Shown: positions 39,561-49,115 of the stretch, piece by piece
Position numbering within the stretch: the first letter of the stretch is position 1
How the letters are laid out: each line of letters begins with the position of its first letter
Assembly: GCA_035487355.1 (NCBI GenBank)
Contig: DATHMF010000107.1
Location: 1 to 64,000, forward strand
Origin: Terriglobales bacterium
GTDB lineage: Bacteria > Acidobacteriota > Terriglobia > Terriglobales > Acidobacteriaceae
DNA: 64,000 nt
Direction of reading: 5' to 3'
The notes under the pieces: generated by a model
What the model was told of the DNA's origin: nothing
Database searches by the model: none
What the model saw: only the letters and a program-made list of their open reading frames with translations
Position numbers and translations under genes: made by a program

Positions 39561-41174
39561 TTACTTGTGGCGTTTTGAGGAATTTTTTAGGGCCGCCGCA
39601 ATCGCCGCGCGACGGGCGAGCGAGGCGAGCACTACACGGTACATTTCTTCAAAGGGAGCGGGCTTGCCGGTCCAAATCTCGAACTGGCGGGCGCCCTGGT
39701 GCACAAACATCTCCACGCCAGAGATAATGTGGACACCCTTGGCACGGGCCATCTTGACCAGGCGAGTTTCAATCGGGTTGTAAATCATCTCCATCAAATA
39801 TCTGGCCTTGATCTCGTGTTCATTGAGTGGAGCATCATCGTTCTTCTTCGAGGGCAGCTCATCCATACCCACGGGAGTGGCATTGATGATGACGTCAAAA
39901 TCCAATTTCTTAAGGGCTGAGCGCTGGATGATTTTTGCCTTGGCTTGGCGGGCGAGTTTTTCCGCCGGACCAGCGGTACGGTTCAGGATAAAAACCTGGG
40001 CATTGCGTTCGCGCAGTCCGAAGACCGCCGCGCGCGCGGCGCCACCAGCACCGAGCACGAGAACCCGGGCATTCTCAAGGGTGATGCGCTGCTCGAGCGG
40101 GCGCAGTACGCCAAACACGTCGGTATTGAAGCCGTAGAGCTTGCCTTCCTGCGACCGGACCACGGTATTGCAGGCGCCGACCTTGGCACTCAACGGGTCG
40201 GTGTTATCCAGATACTCCATGATGCCTTCTTTGAAAGGCATGGTGATGCTGAGGCCGTGAATGGGAATTGCACGCACGCAATTCATCAGGTCTTTCAGCG
40301 TATGCGCGTGCAAGTGCAAGTAGACGGCATTAATGCTCTCGCGGCGCAGGGCGGTATTCATCATGATGGGTGACAGTGAGTGCGATACTGGATCCCCGAC
40401 AACGCCGTAAACTTTGGTGGCAGCATCCACCTGCTCCACGCGGTAGGTTTCGCGCAGCGTGCGGCCGGTAACCTGCCCGGGAGCGGTCTCTTCCCCAGGA
40501 GTGGCGGAAGCGAAGGTGAATTGGCTGCCGGCACGCAACCCCAGAATACGGCTGATGATTCCCTGCTCGCCCATGCAAACGCCCACCATGGAGCGCTTCT
40601 CGCTGGTGCGCTCCAGGAATTTCATCATGATTACGTTGTCGTAGAGGTTGGTGGCCGTGCTGATGATCTTGATGTAGTCGGACGGAATGCGCTCCATCTC
40701 GGCAAAGGTCTCATCGAGTTTCCTGGTCGAGCGAAAATCGTGGAATGAGAGAATGAGCGCAGCCTTTTGGCGGATTTTTTGAAGCTCGGCCGGTTTGAGC
40801 TTCTTGGCACTCTGGATGTCGAGGTCAACGAGCTGGCAGCCCATGTCAGCGGCTTTCAGCAAAATCTCCACTTCCGACTGGATCGAACCCCGGAATTTGC
40901 CCCCGCTTTTCACCCGCCGGCAAGTGGCAATAGCAATGGCTTCGGGGTGAAACTCCAGGAAGCTTTTAAGTATGGGAAAAGCCGATCCTGGCCGCGAAAG
41001 ATAATCGAGGCGGAACTCAATAAAGGGGTTCTCGCGGACTACCGCTTCTGCTTTTTGCGCCAACTCCGTGGGAGTGGCCCCAATGAGGGCCACGCAGACG
41101 CGCGGCAGGCGCAACAACCGCGGATTGAACCGAGGCGTTACCTCAGGAATGACCGATTTACTGGTAGTTGGCAT
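39561..41174 (-). CDS. aroDE: Bifunctional 3-dehydroquinate dehydratase / shikimate dehydrogenase
   Basis: 537 residues from ATG 41174 (MPTTSKSV). The N-terminal type I dehydroquinase (about 27-240) has 'VCVALIGATPTEL', 'FIEFRLDYLSRPG' and the Schiff-base Lys in 'SDYIKIISTATN'. Shikimate dehydrogenase follows (about 255-537): 'VYGVVGDPVSHSLSPIMMNTAL', 'ITMPFKEGIMEYLDNTDPLSAKVGACNTVV', the NADP site 'VLVLGAGGAARAAVFGL' and 'GVEMFVHQGARQFEIWTGK'. It catalyses two consecutive shikimate-pathway steps in one chain, a fusion known in plants and several bacterial phyla. Confidence 0.94.
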   Translation of the reverse strand: MPTTSKSVIPEVTPRFNPRLLRLPRVCVALIGATPTELAQKAEAVVRENPFIEFRLDYLSRPGSAFPILKSFLEFHPEAIAIATCRRVKSGGKFRGSIQSEVEILLKAADMGCQLVDLDIQSAKKLKPAELQKIRQKAALILSFHDFRSTRKLDETFAEMERIPSDYIKIISTATNLYDNVIMMKFLERTSEKRSMVGVCMGEQGIISRILGLRAGSQFTFASATPGEETAPGQVTGRTLRETYRVEQVDAATKVYGVVGDPVSHSLSPIMMNTALRRESINAVYLHLHAHTLKDLMNCVRAIPIHGLSITMPFKEGIMEYLDNTDPLSAKVGACNTVVRSQEGKLYGFNTDVFGVLRPLEQRITLENARVLVLGAGGAARAAVFGLRERNAQVFILNRTAGPAEKLARQAKAKIIQRSALKKLDFDVIINATPVGMDELPSKKNDDAPLNEHEIKARYLMEMIYNPIETRLVKMARAKGVHIISGVEMFVHQGARQFEIWTGKPAPFEEMYRVVLASLARRAAIAAALKNSSKRHK

Positions 41175-41423
41175 GTTAGAGACTGGCGCGTCATCATACA
41201 GAATGCACCATACAAGATGCAACCCAGTGATTTTTTTGCACGGCTACACGAAGGTACGTATCAGTTCAGTTAACAGGGTGTCCTGGAGTTCCCTTGACCC
41301 AACCCTTTGGCTTTGTTAGCGTTGCAACCGGATTACTAGCTTTTTCGGCAGGCGTCTTCTTGCCCGGTGGGGAGAATTTCCACCCGGAAACGGCTGCTGG
41401 TGGCGTATTTGCCCGGAGGAACC

Positions 41424-43124
41424 ATGAAAAAAACCGGTTTTGGGCTGTTTATTCTGGCCTTTGCAGTGCTTGCTGGGGGGCAGCAAGCGCTCGCGCAACA
41501 GCCAGCATCGCAGCCGCAACAGCCCCCTGCCTCACTACAGCAGGGTACACAGGACCAACTGCCTCCTCCGCCTCCGCAGGCTGTGGTCTCCAGGACCAAT
41601 CTGGTGGAAAAAGTGGATGCCCCCACTTATAGCGACGTCAATTGCGCCGGATTCATTACCAACCAGCAGGTCCCGGAAGGAACCTACATAACGGCCGGGT
41701 GGGACACACCCTTTGAGACTCGCTTCAGCGAGGGAAAGTACGCCTATCTGACTGGCAGCGGGTTCCAGGAAGGCCAGCAATATTCCATTATCCGCAAGCT
41801 TAGAGACCCCAACCGCTGGGAGGCCTTTAAGGGCCAGCACGGCGCGGTTGCTGAAGCGGGCCAGCCCTACGCCGAGGTCGGGCATATGACGATTGTCCAG
41901 GGAGGGGTTCGAGGCAATACCGCCATTGGGCTGATTACTTTTGCTTGCGACGGAATTGTGCCGCATGATCTTGCCATCCCTTATGTGGAGCGGGTGGTGC
42001 CAAAGTACAAAGACCCAGGACCTTTTGACCCTTTTGCACCCGTGAACGGTAAAACAACGGGAAGAATTATTCTGGCGAAAGATTGGGACCTGCTCGCAGG
42101 CAAAGGGCGCATTGTCTATCTTAATATCGGAGCAGACAAAGGAGTAAAAGTGGGCGATTACTTCCACACGACCCGCCTTTATAGCGATATTGCCAAGGAT
42201 GCTGCTGATAGTCTTACATTTAAGGCTTCCACACTTGAAGATACGCAAGCCCTGCCCAATGTACCCAGCTCCAAGATCAACGAACTGCCACGGCGCTCGC
42301 TGGGAAATCTGATGATAGTGAGTGTGAGCCCCAAGAGTTCCACGGGCATCATTACATTCTCTCTGGAAGACATTAAAGTCGGCGATGGCGTAGAAATGTT
42401 CGAACCACCGCCGCCACCACCGCCGCCAGCGGCTGTTTCTACAGTTCCGACCATCAATTGCACTCCGAATCCGGCCACGGTAAAACGCGGCGAGAGTTCG
42501 ACAATCACCTGCGATGCCTCCAGTCCGGATAACCATCCGCTGACGTTCTCCTACAGCACTTCAGCGGGACGGTTGACGCCACGGGACAACACCGCCGTGC
42601 TGGATACCTCGGACGTTCAACCCGGACCTGTAGGTGTAACCGGAACCGTGACCGATGACCGCAATCAGACGGCAAGCTCAACTGCAAACGTGGACGTAGA
42701 AGCTCCGCCAGCGGCGCCGACGCCTACTTCGCAGACGGTCAATTTCAAACGAAACAGCGCTTACGTTGATAACAAGGCCAAGGCTATTCTGGATGGTGTT
42801 GCCTTGCAGCTCCAACAGCAAGCCGATGCAACCGCGGTTGTCATAGGCCATTCGGATGCTGGGGAACGTAAGACCCTGGCAGCGTTGCGGGCCACCAATG
42901 TCAAGAATTACCTCGTCGGTAAAGGCATTGACCCCAAGCGGATTGAAACCCGCACGAGTGCGAGCCCGAGCGGCACGGCTGAAGTCTGGATATTGCCAGC
43001 GGGCACAACAGTTCCAGCAGAAGCTGCTCCGGCAGAGCCAACGCCTGCGCCTGTAACACCTGCACCGGCAACAACCAAGAAGAGGAGCAGGAAGAAGCCT
43101 GCCACCACGCCACCACCACAGTAA
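41424..43124 (+). CDS. OmpA-like envelope protein with Ig-like and Pro-rich parts
   Basis: 566 residues from ATG 41424 (GGAGGAAC just upstream). A signal peptide (MKKTGFGLFILAFAVLAGGQQALAQQ) is followed by a Gln/Pro-rich linker, a domain with 'NCAGFITNQQVPEGTYITAGWDTPFETRF' (about 70-300), a Pro8 run near 330, an Ig-like strand domain ('CTPNPATVKRGESSTITCDASSPDNHPL'), and a C-terminal OmpA/MotB fold: 'VNFKRNSAYVDNKAKAILDGVALQLQ...VVIGHSDAGERKTLAALRATNVKNYL' (about 435-510). An Ala/Pro/Lys tail ends it. The C-terminal fold likely holds peptidoglycan. Confidence 0.82.
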   Translation: MKKTGFGLFILAFAVLAGGQQALAQQPASQPQQPPASLQQGTQDQLPPPPPQAVVSRTNLVEKVDAPTYSDVNCAGFITNQQVPEGTYITAGWDTPFETRFSEGKYAYLTGSGFQEGQQYSIIRKLRDPNRWEAFKGQHGAVAEAGQPYAEVGHMTIVQGGVRGNTAIGLITFACDGIVPHDLAIPYVERVVPKYKDPGPFDPFAPVNGKTTGRIILAKDWDLLAGKGRIVYLNIGADKGVKVGDYFHTTRLYSDIAKDAADSLTFKASTLEDTQALPNVPSSKINELPRRSLGNLMIVSVSPKSSTGIITFSLEDIKVGDGVEMFEPPPPPPPPAAVSTVPTINCTPNPATVKRGESSTITCDASSPDNHPLTFSYSTSAGRLTPRDNTAVLDTSDVQPGPVGVTGTVTDDRNQTASSTANVDVEAPPAAPTPTSQTVNFKRNSAYVDNKAKAILDGVALQLQQQADATAVVIGHSDAGERKTLAALRATNVKNYLVGKGIDPKRIETRTSASPSGTAEVWILPAGTTVPAEAAPAEPTPAPVTPAPATTKKRSRKKPATTPPPQ

Positions 43125-43142
43125 GAATCACAGCCCCTATAC

Positions 43143-43173
43143 AGGCGCATGAATTTTTTCATGCGCCTTTTTT
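43143..43173 (+). terminator. Terminator of the OmpA-like gene
   Basis: Perfect 11-bp stem AGGCGCATGAA/TTCATGCGCCT (43143-43153, 43158-43168), TTTT loop, then TTTTT. Confidence 0.9.
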
Positions 43174-43221
43174 ATTGGGACCTACCTCTACAGAAGAGAT
43201 CCCGGGGCCGTAAACAACAAG

Positions 43222-43264
43222 AAAAAGCCTGCATCCCATCCTGTATGGATGTCGAATGCAGGCT
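43222..43264 (-). terminator. Terminator of the M13 peptidase gene
   Basis: On the minus strand AGCCTGCAT (43264-43256) pairs with ATGCAGGCT (43234-43226), with an inner CATCC/GGATG stem, then TTTTCTTG. Confidence 0.75.
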
Positions 43265-43309
43265 GCTTGTTATTTAACTTGTGGGTCCTTCAGTTTGAGA
43301 GAACAACAA

Positions 43310-45433
43310 CTACCAGACGTGGCAGGCGTTCTCACTGACCATCTTCTGGCCAGACTTGCAACTGAAGGCCTTCTGGAAATCAGCACTGTTCTGCACCGAC
43401 CCGATTACACGGTAACGTCCTGGAGAATGCGGATCAGTTTTAGCCAACAACCGCTGACTTTCTTCTGTGCGATTTTCACACCAGACCTGGGCAAATCCCA
43501 GGAAATAGCGCTGCTCAGGAGTAAAGCCGTTTTTGTTTTGGTTCGCGGGGTTATTGGGATCCGCAGCCAAGGCCTTGCGCAGGGCCATCAAGGCAATGCG
43601 CAGACCGCCATTGTCGGCGGTGTTTTCGCCCAGTGTCAGCTTGCCATTGAGATGAACATCAGCCACAGGATTAAATGAGCTGTACTCGTCAGCGATGCAA
43701 CCAGTACGTTTGTCGAATTCTTTCCGATCGGCTTCGGTCCACCAGTTGGTCAGGTTGCCGCTGCCATCAAATTTGCTGCCTTGATCGTCAAAACCATGCG
43801 TCAACTCATGGCCAATCACCACGCCGATGCCGCCAAAGTTCACGGCGTCGTCTTCAGCCTGATCGAAGAATGGCGGCTGCAAGATGCCGGCGGGAAAGTT
43901 GATATCGTTTTCCGACGAGCTGTAATAGGCATTCACGGTTGGCGGTGTCATTCCCCATTCTTTCTTGTCGAGCGGCTTGCCAATCTTGTTCCAGTCACGG
44001 CGTATCTCAAAAGAGCGTGCCTGCCAGAAGTTGCCCAACAGATTGCCACGCACAATCTTTACCTTGCTGTAGTCGCGCCAATTGTCGGGATAGCCGATCT
44101 TGTTGGTGATGGCCTTCAGCTTCACTTCCGCCTGTTTCCTGGTGTCCGCGGTCATCCAGGGCAGGTCCTGGATATCGGAGCCCAGAGCTTCCTCCAGGGC
44201 GTTCACCATCCTCAACATGCGGTCCTTGCCTTCTTTGCCAAAAGCCTGGGCGATATAAAGCTGGCCCAGCGCTTCTCCCAGTTGTTGATCGGTCAACAGG
44301 ACGCAGCGTTTCCATCGCGCCTGAAGCTCCTTCTGGCCTAAGAGATATTTCCCATAGAAGCTGAAGTTTTCCTCGACGAAGGGTTGGGAAAGCGTGGGAG
44401 CAACGGAGTGAACGGCGTGCCATCGCAGATATGCTTTCCAATCGTCAATCGGCACGGAATCAATTACTCCATTCACCTGTTTGAAGAAATCGGGAGGAGC
44501 CACGTTGACATCGGTAAATGACGGTGCGCCCGTAGACGCAAAGAAACGCGGGAATTCAAAGTTAGGAGCCAGCGTAGCCAGTTGCGTGACTGCCATTTTG
44601 TGGTCGCGGTTCTCGGGATTGCGCATCTTCACCCGATCAAACTCAGCCTGGGCCAGCTTGGTCTCAATGGCCATAATAGTCTGGGTCTCTTTTTGCGCGG
44701 TGGCATCGTCATCGCCGAGGAGCTTCAGCATGTTGGTGACGTGCGCCTGATATTTCTCGCGGGCCTCTTGCGACTTGGGATCATCTTTGATGTAGTAATC
44801 GCGGTCGGGAAGTCCGAGCCCACCTTGAAACACGCCGGCAATCTGCATGCTGGCATTGTGCAAATCAGGCTGGGCGCCAAAGTTGAAGAGTGCGTTGATA
44901 CCCAGAGAGTGCATGTACGCGATGGTTTTCACCAGTTCGTCTTTATTGGAAATGGCGGCGATGCGATCGAGCAGTGGCTTGACTGGGGCGCTGCCCTGCG
45001 CGTTGACGGTCTTTTCATCCATGCAGGACGCATAAAAATCGCCGATCTTCTGCGTGACCGGGTCATGTTTGGGACCGTTGGTGGAAGCTTTTTCCAGGAT
45101 CTCGTGCAGGAGCTGGCGGTTGTATTCGGCCAATTCATTAAAACGGCCCCAACGCGCCTGGTCCGCCGGAATGGGATTGTTCTTGCGCCATGTTCCGCAA
45201 GCATATTCGAAGAAGTCTTCGCAGGGGTCCACGGATTTATCCATGGCCCCGAGATCAAAAGATTTGGGACGTGCGACCGGGTTGGAAGCCGGCGCAGAGG
45301 CTTGCGAAGCCATCTCGCCAGGGCTGGCGGTGAAAGAACTCTTGGATGAGTTCTGATTGGCCGCGCCTCCACTCTGCGCGACCGCGGTTGCAATGCTCAG
45401 GAGAGTTACTGCGAAAAAAATTTTCCAACGCAT
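43310..45433 (-). CDS. M13 family (neprilysin/PepO-like) zinc metallopeptidase
   Basis: 707 residues from ATG 45433 (GAGG upstream); ATG 45487 is in frame. A signal peptide (FFAVTLLSIATAVAQ) and a Ser/Ala-rich linker precede the M13 N-terminal fold ('DPCEDFFEYACGTWRKNNPIP'). The catalytic domain has 'NAYYSSSENDINFPAGILQPPFFD' , the zinc motif 'GIGVVIGHELTHGFDDQGSKFD' (HExxH near 540) and the third ligand in 'LTLGENTADNGGL'. It ends 'ACHVW' in the pattern of the family C-terminus. It is probably periplasmic or outer-surface and degrades peptides. Confidence 0.94.
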   Translation of the reverse strand: MRWKIFFAVTLLSIATAVAQSGGAANQNSSKSSFTASPGEMASQASAPASNPVARPKSFDLGAMDKSVDPCEDFFEYACGTWRKNNPIPADQARWGRFNELAEYNRQLLHEILEKASTNGPKHDPVTQKIGDFYASCMDEKTVNAQGSAPVKPLLDRIAAISNKDELVKTIAYMHSLGINALFNFGAQPDLHNASMQIAGVFQGGLGLPDRDYYIKDDPKSQEAREKYQAHVTNMLKLLGDDDATAQKETQTIMAIETKLAQAEFDRVKMRNPENRDHKMAVTQLATLAPNFEFPRFFASTGAPSFTDVNVAPPDFFKQVNGVIDSVPIDDWKAYLRWHAVHSVAPTLSQPFVEENFSFYGKYLLGQKELQARWKRCVLLTDQQLGEALGQLYIAQAFGKEGKDRMLRMVNALEEALGSDIQDLPWMTADTRKQAEVKLKAITNKIGYPDNWRDYSKVKIVRGNLLGNFWQARSFEIRRDWNKIGKPLDKKEWGMTPPTVNAYYSSSENDINFPAGILQPPFFDQAEDDAVNFGGIGVVIGHELTHGFDDQGSKFDGSGNLTNWWTEADRKEFDKRTGCIADEYSSFNPVADVHLNGKLTLGENTADNGGLRIALMALRKALAADPNNPANQNKNGFTPEQRYFLGFAQVWCENRTEESQRLLAKTDPHSPGRYRVIGSVQNSADFQKAFSCKSGQKMVSENACHVW

Positions 45434-45599
45434 ATCTTTATCCTCGCCTCTTTTGTCGTTAGCTTTATTGCCGGGAAGGTTAAGCAAAATTGAAAGTCTA
45501 TGCCTAATGTAATGTGTCTGTAAACCGTAGCTGTTTGGGGGTCTTCGGCCAAGCCTATCAGAGTGTAGACGTACGAAAAGAATAATCGTTACCAGCAGC

Positions 45600-47426
45600 C
45601 TAATTGATTTTTTTAGTGGAGGCGGCTTCCAGCAATCCTGCCTTGACCACCTTCACAATCATCAGGACTTTGTCGTCTATGTGAGTTCCGCTGCGCGAGA
45701 ATTCGTTGACTTCCGCCTGCACGGCATCCACGATGGCTTGCGCCGGTTTGGTGCGATGGCGGGCCACGCACTCTGCCAGGCGCTCGTTGCCGTATTCATC
45801 TTCTTTGGCATTCATGGCTTCGAGGATTCCATCGGTGCAGCAGACCAGCACATCGCCGGGCGCAAGAGTTGCCGATCCGCGATTGTATTCGGTGTGAGGG
45901 AACAATCCCACCACAGTGCCGCCCTCCTCTAAGAGCTTGTACGCGCCGGTCTCACCGTTGATCAGAATGGGCGGAACGTGGCCGGCGTTAATGTAATGCA
46001 GGCCGCCGCGGCGTGTATCCACCAAACCGAGAAAGATGCTCAGATATTTTTCAGATTTGGTGTCGTTGTAGATCATCTCGTTCAGAGAGAGCGCCAGGAC
46101 CTCCAGCGAGTGCAAATGCATCACCAGGGCACGCAAGGTCGCCTGCAGATTGCTCATGATCAACGCCGAGGAGACGCCCTTGCCCTCGACATCGGCAATC
46201 ACCAGCAGCAGGGTCTGCGGTCCCAGGTTGAGAAAATCATAGTAGTCGCCCCCTACTTCAAAGCAAGGTTCATTCAGAACGGCGAGTTCGTATCCGGGGA
46301 CCACCGGTGGGGCCTCAGGCAGCAGGCTCCTCTGGATGTTCCGCGCCAGCGCCATTTCTTTTTCCAGGCGTTGCTTCTCCACGATTTCGCGATGCAGGCG
46401 CGCCTTTTCCAGTGCCATGGCCATGTGGCCGGAAAGTTTGTTGAGGAAATCAACATCATCGCTGGTGAATTTGCTGCTGCCGCATTTGTTGAGCAACTGG
46501 ATCACACCGACGACTTGTCCATCAAAATGGCGGATCGGCAGGCAGAGCAATGAACGTGTGGTGTAACCAAACTTCTTGTCATAGCTGGAATCGAAGTAAG
46601 GGAGACTGTAGGCGTCTTCCACATTGATGATCTCGCCCGTCTGCGCCACCGTGCCCGCCACACCGCGGCCTACAGGTATGCGAATCTCTTCATGCTCGAG
46701 GCCGGAAGCCACGATGGACCACAGCTCTTTCGTCTTATGATCTGCCAGGAACACCGACCCACGGTCGGCTTTCAGTTCGGTGCGAGCAAGCTTAAGAATC
46801 AATTCCAACAGCTCGGCAAGATCAAGGGTGGAATTGAGCAGGCGGGTAGCTTCGAACAAGAGCGAGAGTTGAGTAATGGTCTTGCGGCTCTCGGCGGAAC
46901 TGATCGCTTCTTGTACGGCCACGCTGCAAACTTCGGAGTAGAGCTGCCACCAGCTCAGCAGCTCTGGATCGGGCAACTCCTTGGTGTAATTGGCCAGAAC
47001 ACCGATCAACTCGCCGCGAACAATCAGGGGATAAGCAGAAATGGTATGCAACCCAGTGCGAGAAGCAAATTCCGGATCAGAGCCAGGGCCAGGGAAAGAA
47101 TTCAACGCCTTGCTCACGAGAGACTGGCGAGCTTCCAACACTTTGCCGATCGCTCCCTTGCCGAAGACGGCGTTTTGGCGTTGTTTTTCGCCTTCTACTC
47201 CTGCAGCATGAGCCAGGCGTGCTGAGTTGGAGGCGCTATCCCACAGCCAAAGCTCGGAGCGCAGCGATTCGAAATCAGCCACCAAGAGTTCGGGAACCAA
47301 CGACAAAACTTTATCGCCTGAATCCTTGGAGTTAAACCGCGTCACGGCTTGTCCAAAAGCGGTGACGTAATCTTTGCGTGTGGCCTTGGGGCCGGCAGCG
47401 CTCTTGTGTGCGGCAGTTGGATTCAA
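45600..47426 (-). CDS. GAF-GAF-SpoIIE protein phosphatase (PP2C-like)
   Basis: 608 residues. The first GAF-like domain is at about 25-175, a second clearer GAF at about 205-345 ('GSVFLADHKTKELWSIVASGLEHEEIRIPVGRGVAGTVAQTGEIINVEDAY'). A coiled linker ('REIVEKQRLEKEMALARNIQRSLLPEAP') leads to the SpoIIE/PP2C domain: 'PCFEVGGDYYDFLNLGPQTLLLVIADVEGKGVSSALIMS' (metal Asp pair), 'HYINAGHVPPIL', 'DVLVCCTDGILEAMN' and 'HIDDKVLMIVKV'. Such proteins are RsbU-type phosphatases that release anti-anti-sigma factors. Target unknown. Confidence 0.93.
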   Translation of the reverse strand: MNPTAAHKSAAGPKATRKDYVTAFGQAVTRFNSKDSGDKVLSLVPELLVADFESLRSELWLWDSASNSARLAHAAGVEGEKQRQNAVFGKGAIGKVLEARQSLVSKALNSFPGPGSDPEFASRTGLHTISAYPLIVRGELIGVLANYTKELPDPELLSWWQLYSEVCSVAVQEAISSAESRKTITQLSLLFEATRLLNSTLDLAELLELILKLARTELKADRGSVFLADHKTKELWSIVASGLEHEEIRIPVGRGVAGTVAQTGEIINVEDAYSLPYFDSSYDKKFGYTTRSLLCLPIRHFDGQVVGVIQLLNKCGSSKFTSDDVDFLNKLSGHMAMALEKARLHREIVEKQRLEKEMALARNIQRSLLPEAPPVVPGYELAVLNEPCFEVGGDYYDFLNLGPQTLLLVIADVEGKGVSSALIMSNLQATLRALVMHLHSLEVLALSLNEMIYNDTKSEKYLSIFLGLVDTRRGGLHYINAGHVPPILINGETGAYKLLEEGGTVVGLFPHTEYNRGSATLAPGDVLVCCTDGILEAMNAKEDEYGNERLAECVARHRTKPAQAIVDAVQAEVNEFSRSGTHIDDKVLMIVKVVKAGLLEAASTKKIN

Positions 47427-47566
47427 GCTAAACCTTATTCCGCCTGGCCAGAAAAACTTGCAATCTGTCCGCTCGTCCTAAGCCTCGGCGGGAGATATTG
47501 GCTACTAACTATATGCGGGCGGCAGTGGGCTTGTAAATAAGCTTCCATGCTACCTCAACTGCGCTG

Positions 47567-47878
47567 TTAACCACGTTTTGGATTGATTTCAGACTTCGGT
47601 TGCTTCCGCGCTCCATGGCGAAAGTGCAAAATTTCTATCAGGCGTTTATCTTCGTGATCTTCGTAATAAACCAGAATTGGGCTATGCAGCAGTTTTCGCA
47701 CTCGCGACCGTTTTCGAACAATGCCGCCCATGCGTGGAAAGCGAGTCAGCAGATTAACGTGGTCTAACAAAGAGCTGCCAAAACGGAAAACCGCCTCTGG
47801 GTCATCGGAGGCGATGTGGCCGATGATTTCAGCAAGATCGTTCAGCGCCCTTTGCGTGTAGAGGAGGCGGTAATCCAC
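47567..47878 (-). CDS. RelE/ParE-family toxin
   Basis: 103 residues with the compact RelE/ParE fold: 'YRLLYTQRALNDLAEIIGHIASDDPEAVFRFGSSLLDHVNLLTRFPRMGGIVRKR' then 'VRKLLHSPILVYYEDHEDKRLIEILHFRHGARK'. The final strand with 'ILHFRHGARK' is the family hallmark; the His/Arg pattern suits ParE (gyrase) or RelE (ribosome) types and I cannot tell which. Its start lies inside the 3' end of the antitoxin gene (37-nt overlap), so translation is coupled. Confidence 0.85.
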   Translation of the reverse strand: MDYRLLYTQRALNDLAEIIGHIASDDPEAVFRFGSSLLDHVNLLTRFPRMGGIVRKRSRVRKLLHSPILVYYEDHEDKRLIEILHFRHGARKQPKSEINPKRG

Positions 47879-48030
47879 TTTGGCAAGAGCTTACGGACTT
47901 CTTCGGCAGGTATGGTTCGGCCAGCCTCAGCGTCACGGATACCTTCATCAATGGCGGCCAAGGTCTCTGCATCTTCATCGTCAACGGCGAGAGATGGATT
48001 CTCAAACTCGAATTTCTTCGCTTTAGCCAT
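47842..48030 (-). CDS. Antitoxin of the ParE/RelE-like pair
   Basis: 62 residues. Acidic N-terminal half 'FENPSLAVDDEDAETLAAIDEGIRDAEAGRTIPAEEVRKLLPKW', matching the C-terminal toxin-neutralising region of ParD/CC2985-like antitoxins. A basic tail (ITASSTRKGR) ends it. It lacks a full ribbon-helix-helix, so autoregulation may be weak. Order antitoxin-toxin with overlap is typical. Confidence 0.8.
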   Translation of the reverse strand: MAKAKKFEFENPSLAVDDEDAETLAAIDEGIRDAEAGRTIPAEEVRKLLPKWITASSTRKGR

Positions 48031-48091
48031 GTCTAGTCCGAATAGTAGCCCGAATTCATCATTGATTCAACGGCTATTAGTGATTCAACGG

Positions 48092-48637
48092 CTACTGGTC
48101 GTAGTGCAGCAGAGCAAAAACATCGTGTTGAGCCAGCTTGTCGCGGCCTTTCAGGAAGTCGAGTTCAACCACGAACCCCAGGCCTGCAATCTCTCCACCC
48201 AGGGATTTGACCAGTTGCACGGTTGCGCAAGCTGTACCGCCGGTGGCGAGCAGGTCATCCACAATCAGCACTCTCTGGCCGGGGCGGATGGCATCTTTGT
48301 GCACTTCCAGTGTGTCGCTGCCGTATTCCAGGTCGTAGGTCACCTTGGCGGTCTCGGCGGGAAGCTTCTTGGGTTTGCGCACGGGCACAAAGCCCGCGTT
48401 CAGGCGGTAGGCCAGGGCTGGTCCGAAGATAAAGCCGCGCGCTTCGATGCCCAGCACCAGATCAATATTCCGGTTGAGGTAATACTCGGAGAGAGCGTCA
48501 ATCAGCGTAGCAAACCCCAGCTTGTCTTTGAGCAGCGTCGTGATGTCGTAAAAGAGAATGCCCTTCTTGGGGAAGTCCGGGACTTCGCGAATCAGTTTCT
48601 TTAAATGGTCACAATTTGTCACGGCCTTGGTTTGCAT
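48092..48637 (-). CDS. apt: Adenine phosphoribosyltransferase
   Basis: 181 residues, normal length. Type I PRTase: 'KKLIREVPDFPKKGILFYDITTLLKD' (about 13-38), 'LVLGIEARGFIFGPALAYRLNAGFVPVRKPKKLPAETAKVTYDLEYGSDTLEVH' (about 60-113), and the PRPP loop 'QRVLIVDDLLATGGTACATVQLVKSLGGEIAG' (about 119-150). It salvages adenine to AMP with PRPP in the cytoplasm. Confidence 0.96.
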   Translation of the reverse strand: MQTKAVTNCDHLKKLIREVPDFPKKGILFYDITTLLKDKLGFATLIDALSEYYLNRNIDLVLGIEARGFIFGPALAYRLNAGFVPVRKPKKLPAETAKVTYDLEYGSDTLEVHKDAIRPGQRVLIVDDLLATGGTACATVQLVKSLGGEIAGLGFVVELDFLKGRDKLAQHDVFALLHYDQ

Positions 48638-48732
48638 TCGTTTTACGCTCCTGGATGTATGTTCAGTTTCGAACTCTTATATCATTGCCGATTAAACATT
48701 GTCACAAAGCCCGCAACTACAATTTTTTCAGT

Positions 48733-49023
48733 TTACCAGGCACCTTCAATGTGGAAGCTTCTGAGATTTGGAGGCGCCTGGGCCACGCTCTCTTCCACGC
48801 CGTCTACGCGAGCGGCCCTGGGACCCTGTTTGAGTTTGGCCTCCAAAGCAGCAAGTTGCTGCTCGCTGCCGCTGGCCAGAACTTCTACAGCACCATCGGG
48901 AGTATTGCGCACCCAGCCTGACAGGTCCAGCGCTTCGGCTTCCCGCTGCACAAACCAGCGGAAGCCCACTCCCTGCACCCGGCCGCGAACCACATAACGC
49001 TTTGTGATCAGGTTGCTCGCCAT
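48733..49023 (-). CDS. acyP: Acylphosphatase
   Basis: 96 residues with the ferredoxin-like fold and active-site Arg in 'RYVVRGRVQGVGFRWFVQREAEALDLSGWVRNTPDGAVEVLASG' (VQGVGFR near 17, WVRN near 37 with the catalytic Asn). It hydrolyses acyl phosphates such as carbamoyl phosphate. It lies between apt and efp on the same strand. Confidence 0.95.
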   Translation of the reverse strand: MASNLITKRYVVRGRVQGVGFRWFVQREAEALDLSGWVRNTPDGAVEVLASGSEQQLAALEAKLKQGPRAARVDGVEESVAQAPPNLRSFHIEGAW

Positions 49024-49031
49024 GGCTTTGA

Positions 49032-49045
49032 TCTAAGGGCTCCGC
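49032..49045. repeat. Dispersed TCTAAGGGCTCCGC repeat
   Basis: Exact reverse complement of 10771-10784 and 57152-57165; a one-base variant is at 58912. It lies in the acyP-efp spacer, which also holds a CGCTTCG-rich inverted stretch (about 49090-49104). Confidence 0.6.
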
Positions 49046-49115
49046 AACGCTTCACTTCGTTCCGCTGCTGCGCCCTCGCGCGATCCGGCGCTCGCTTCGC
49101 GCTCACCCATTTGAG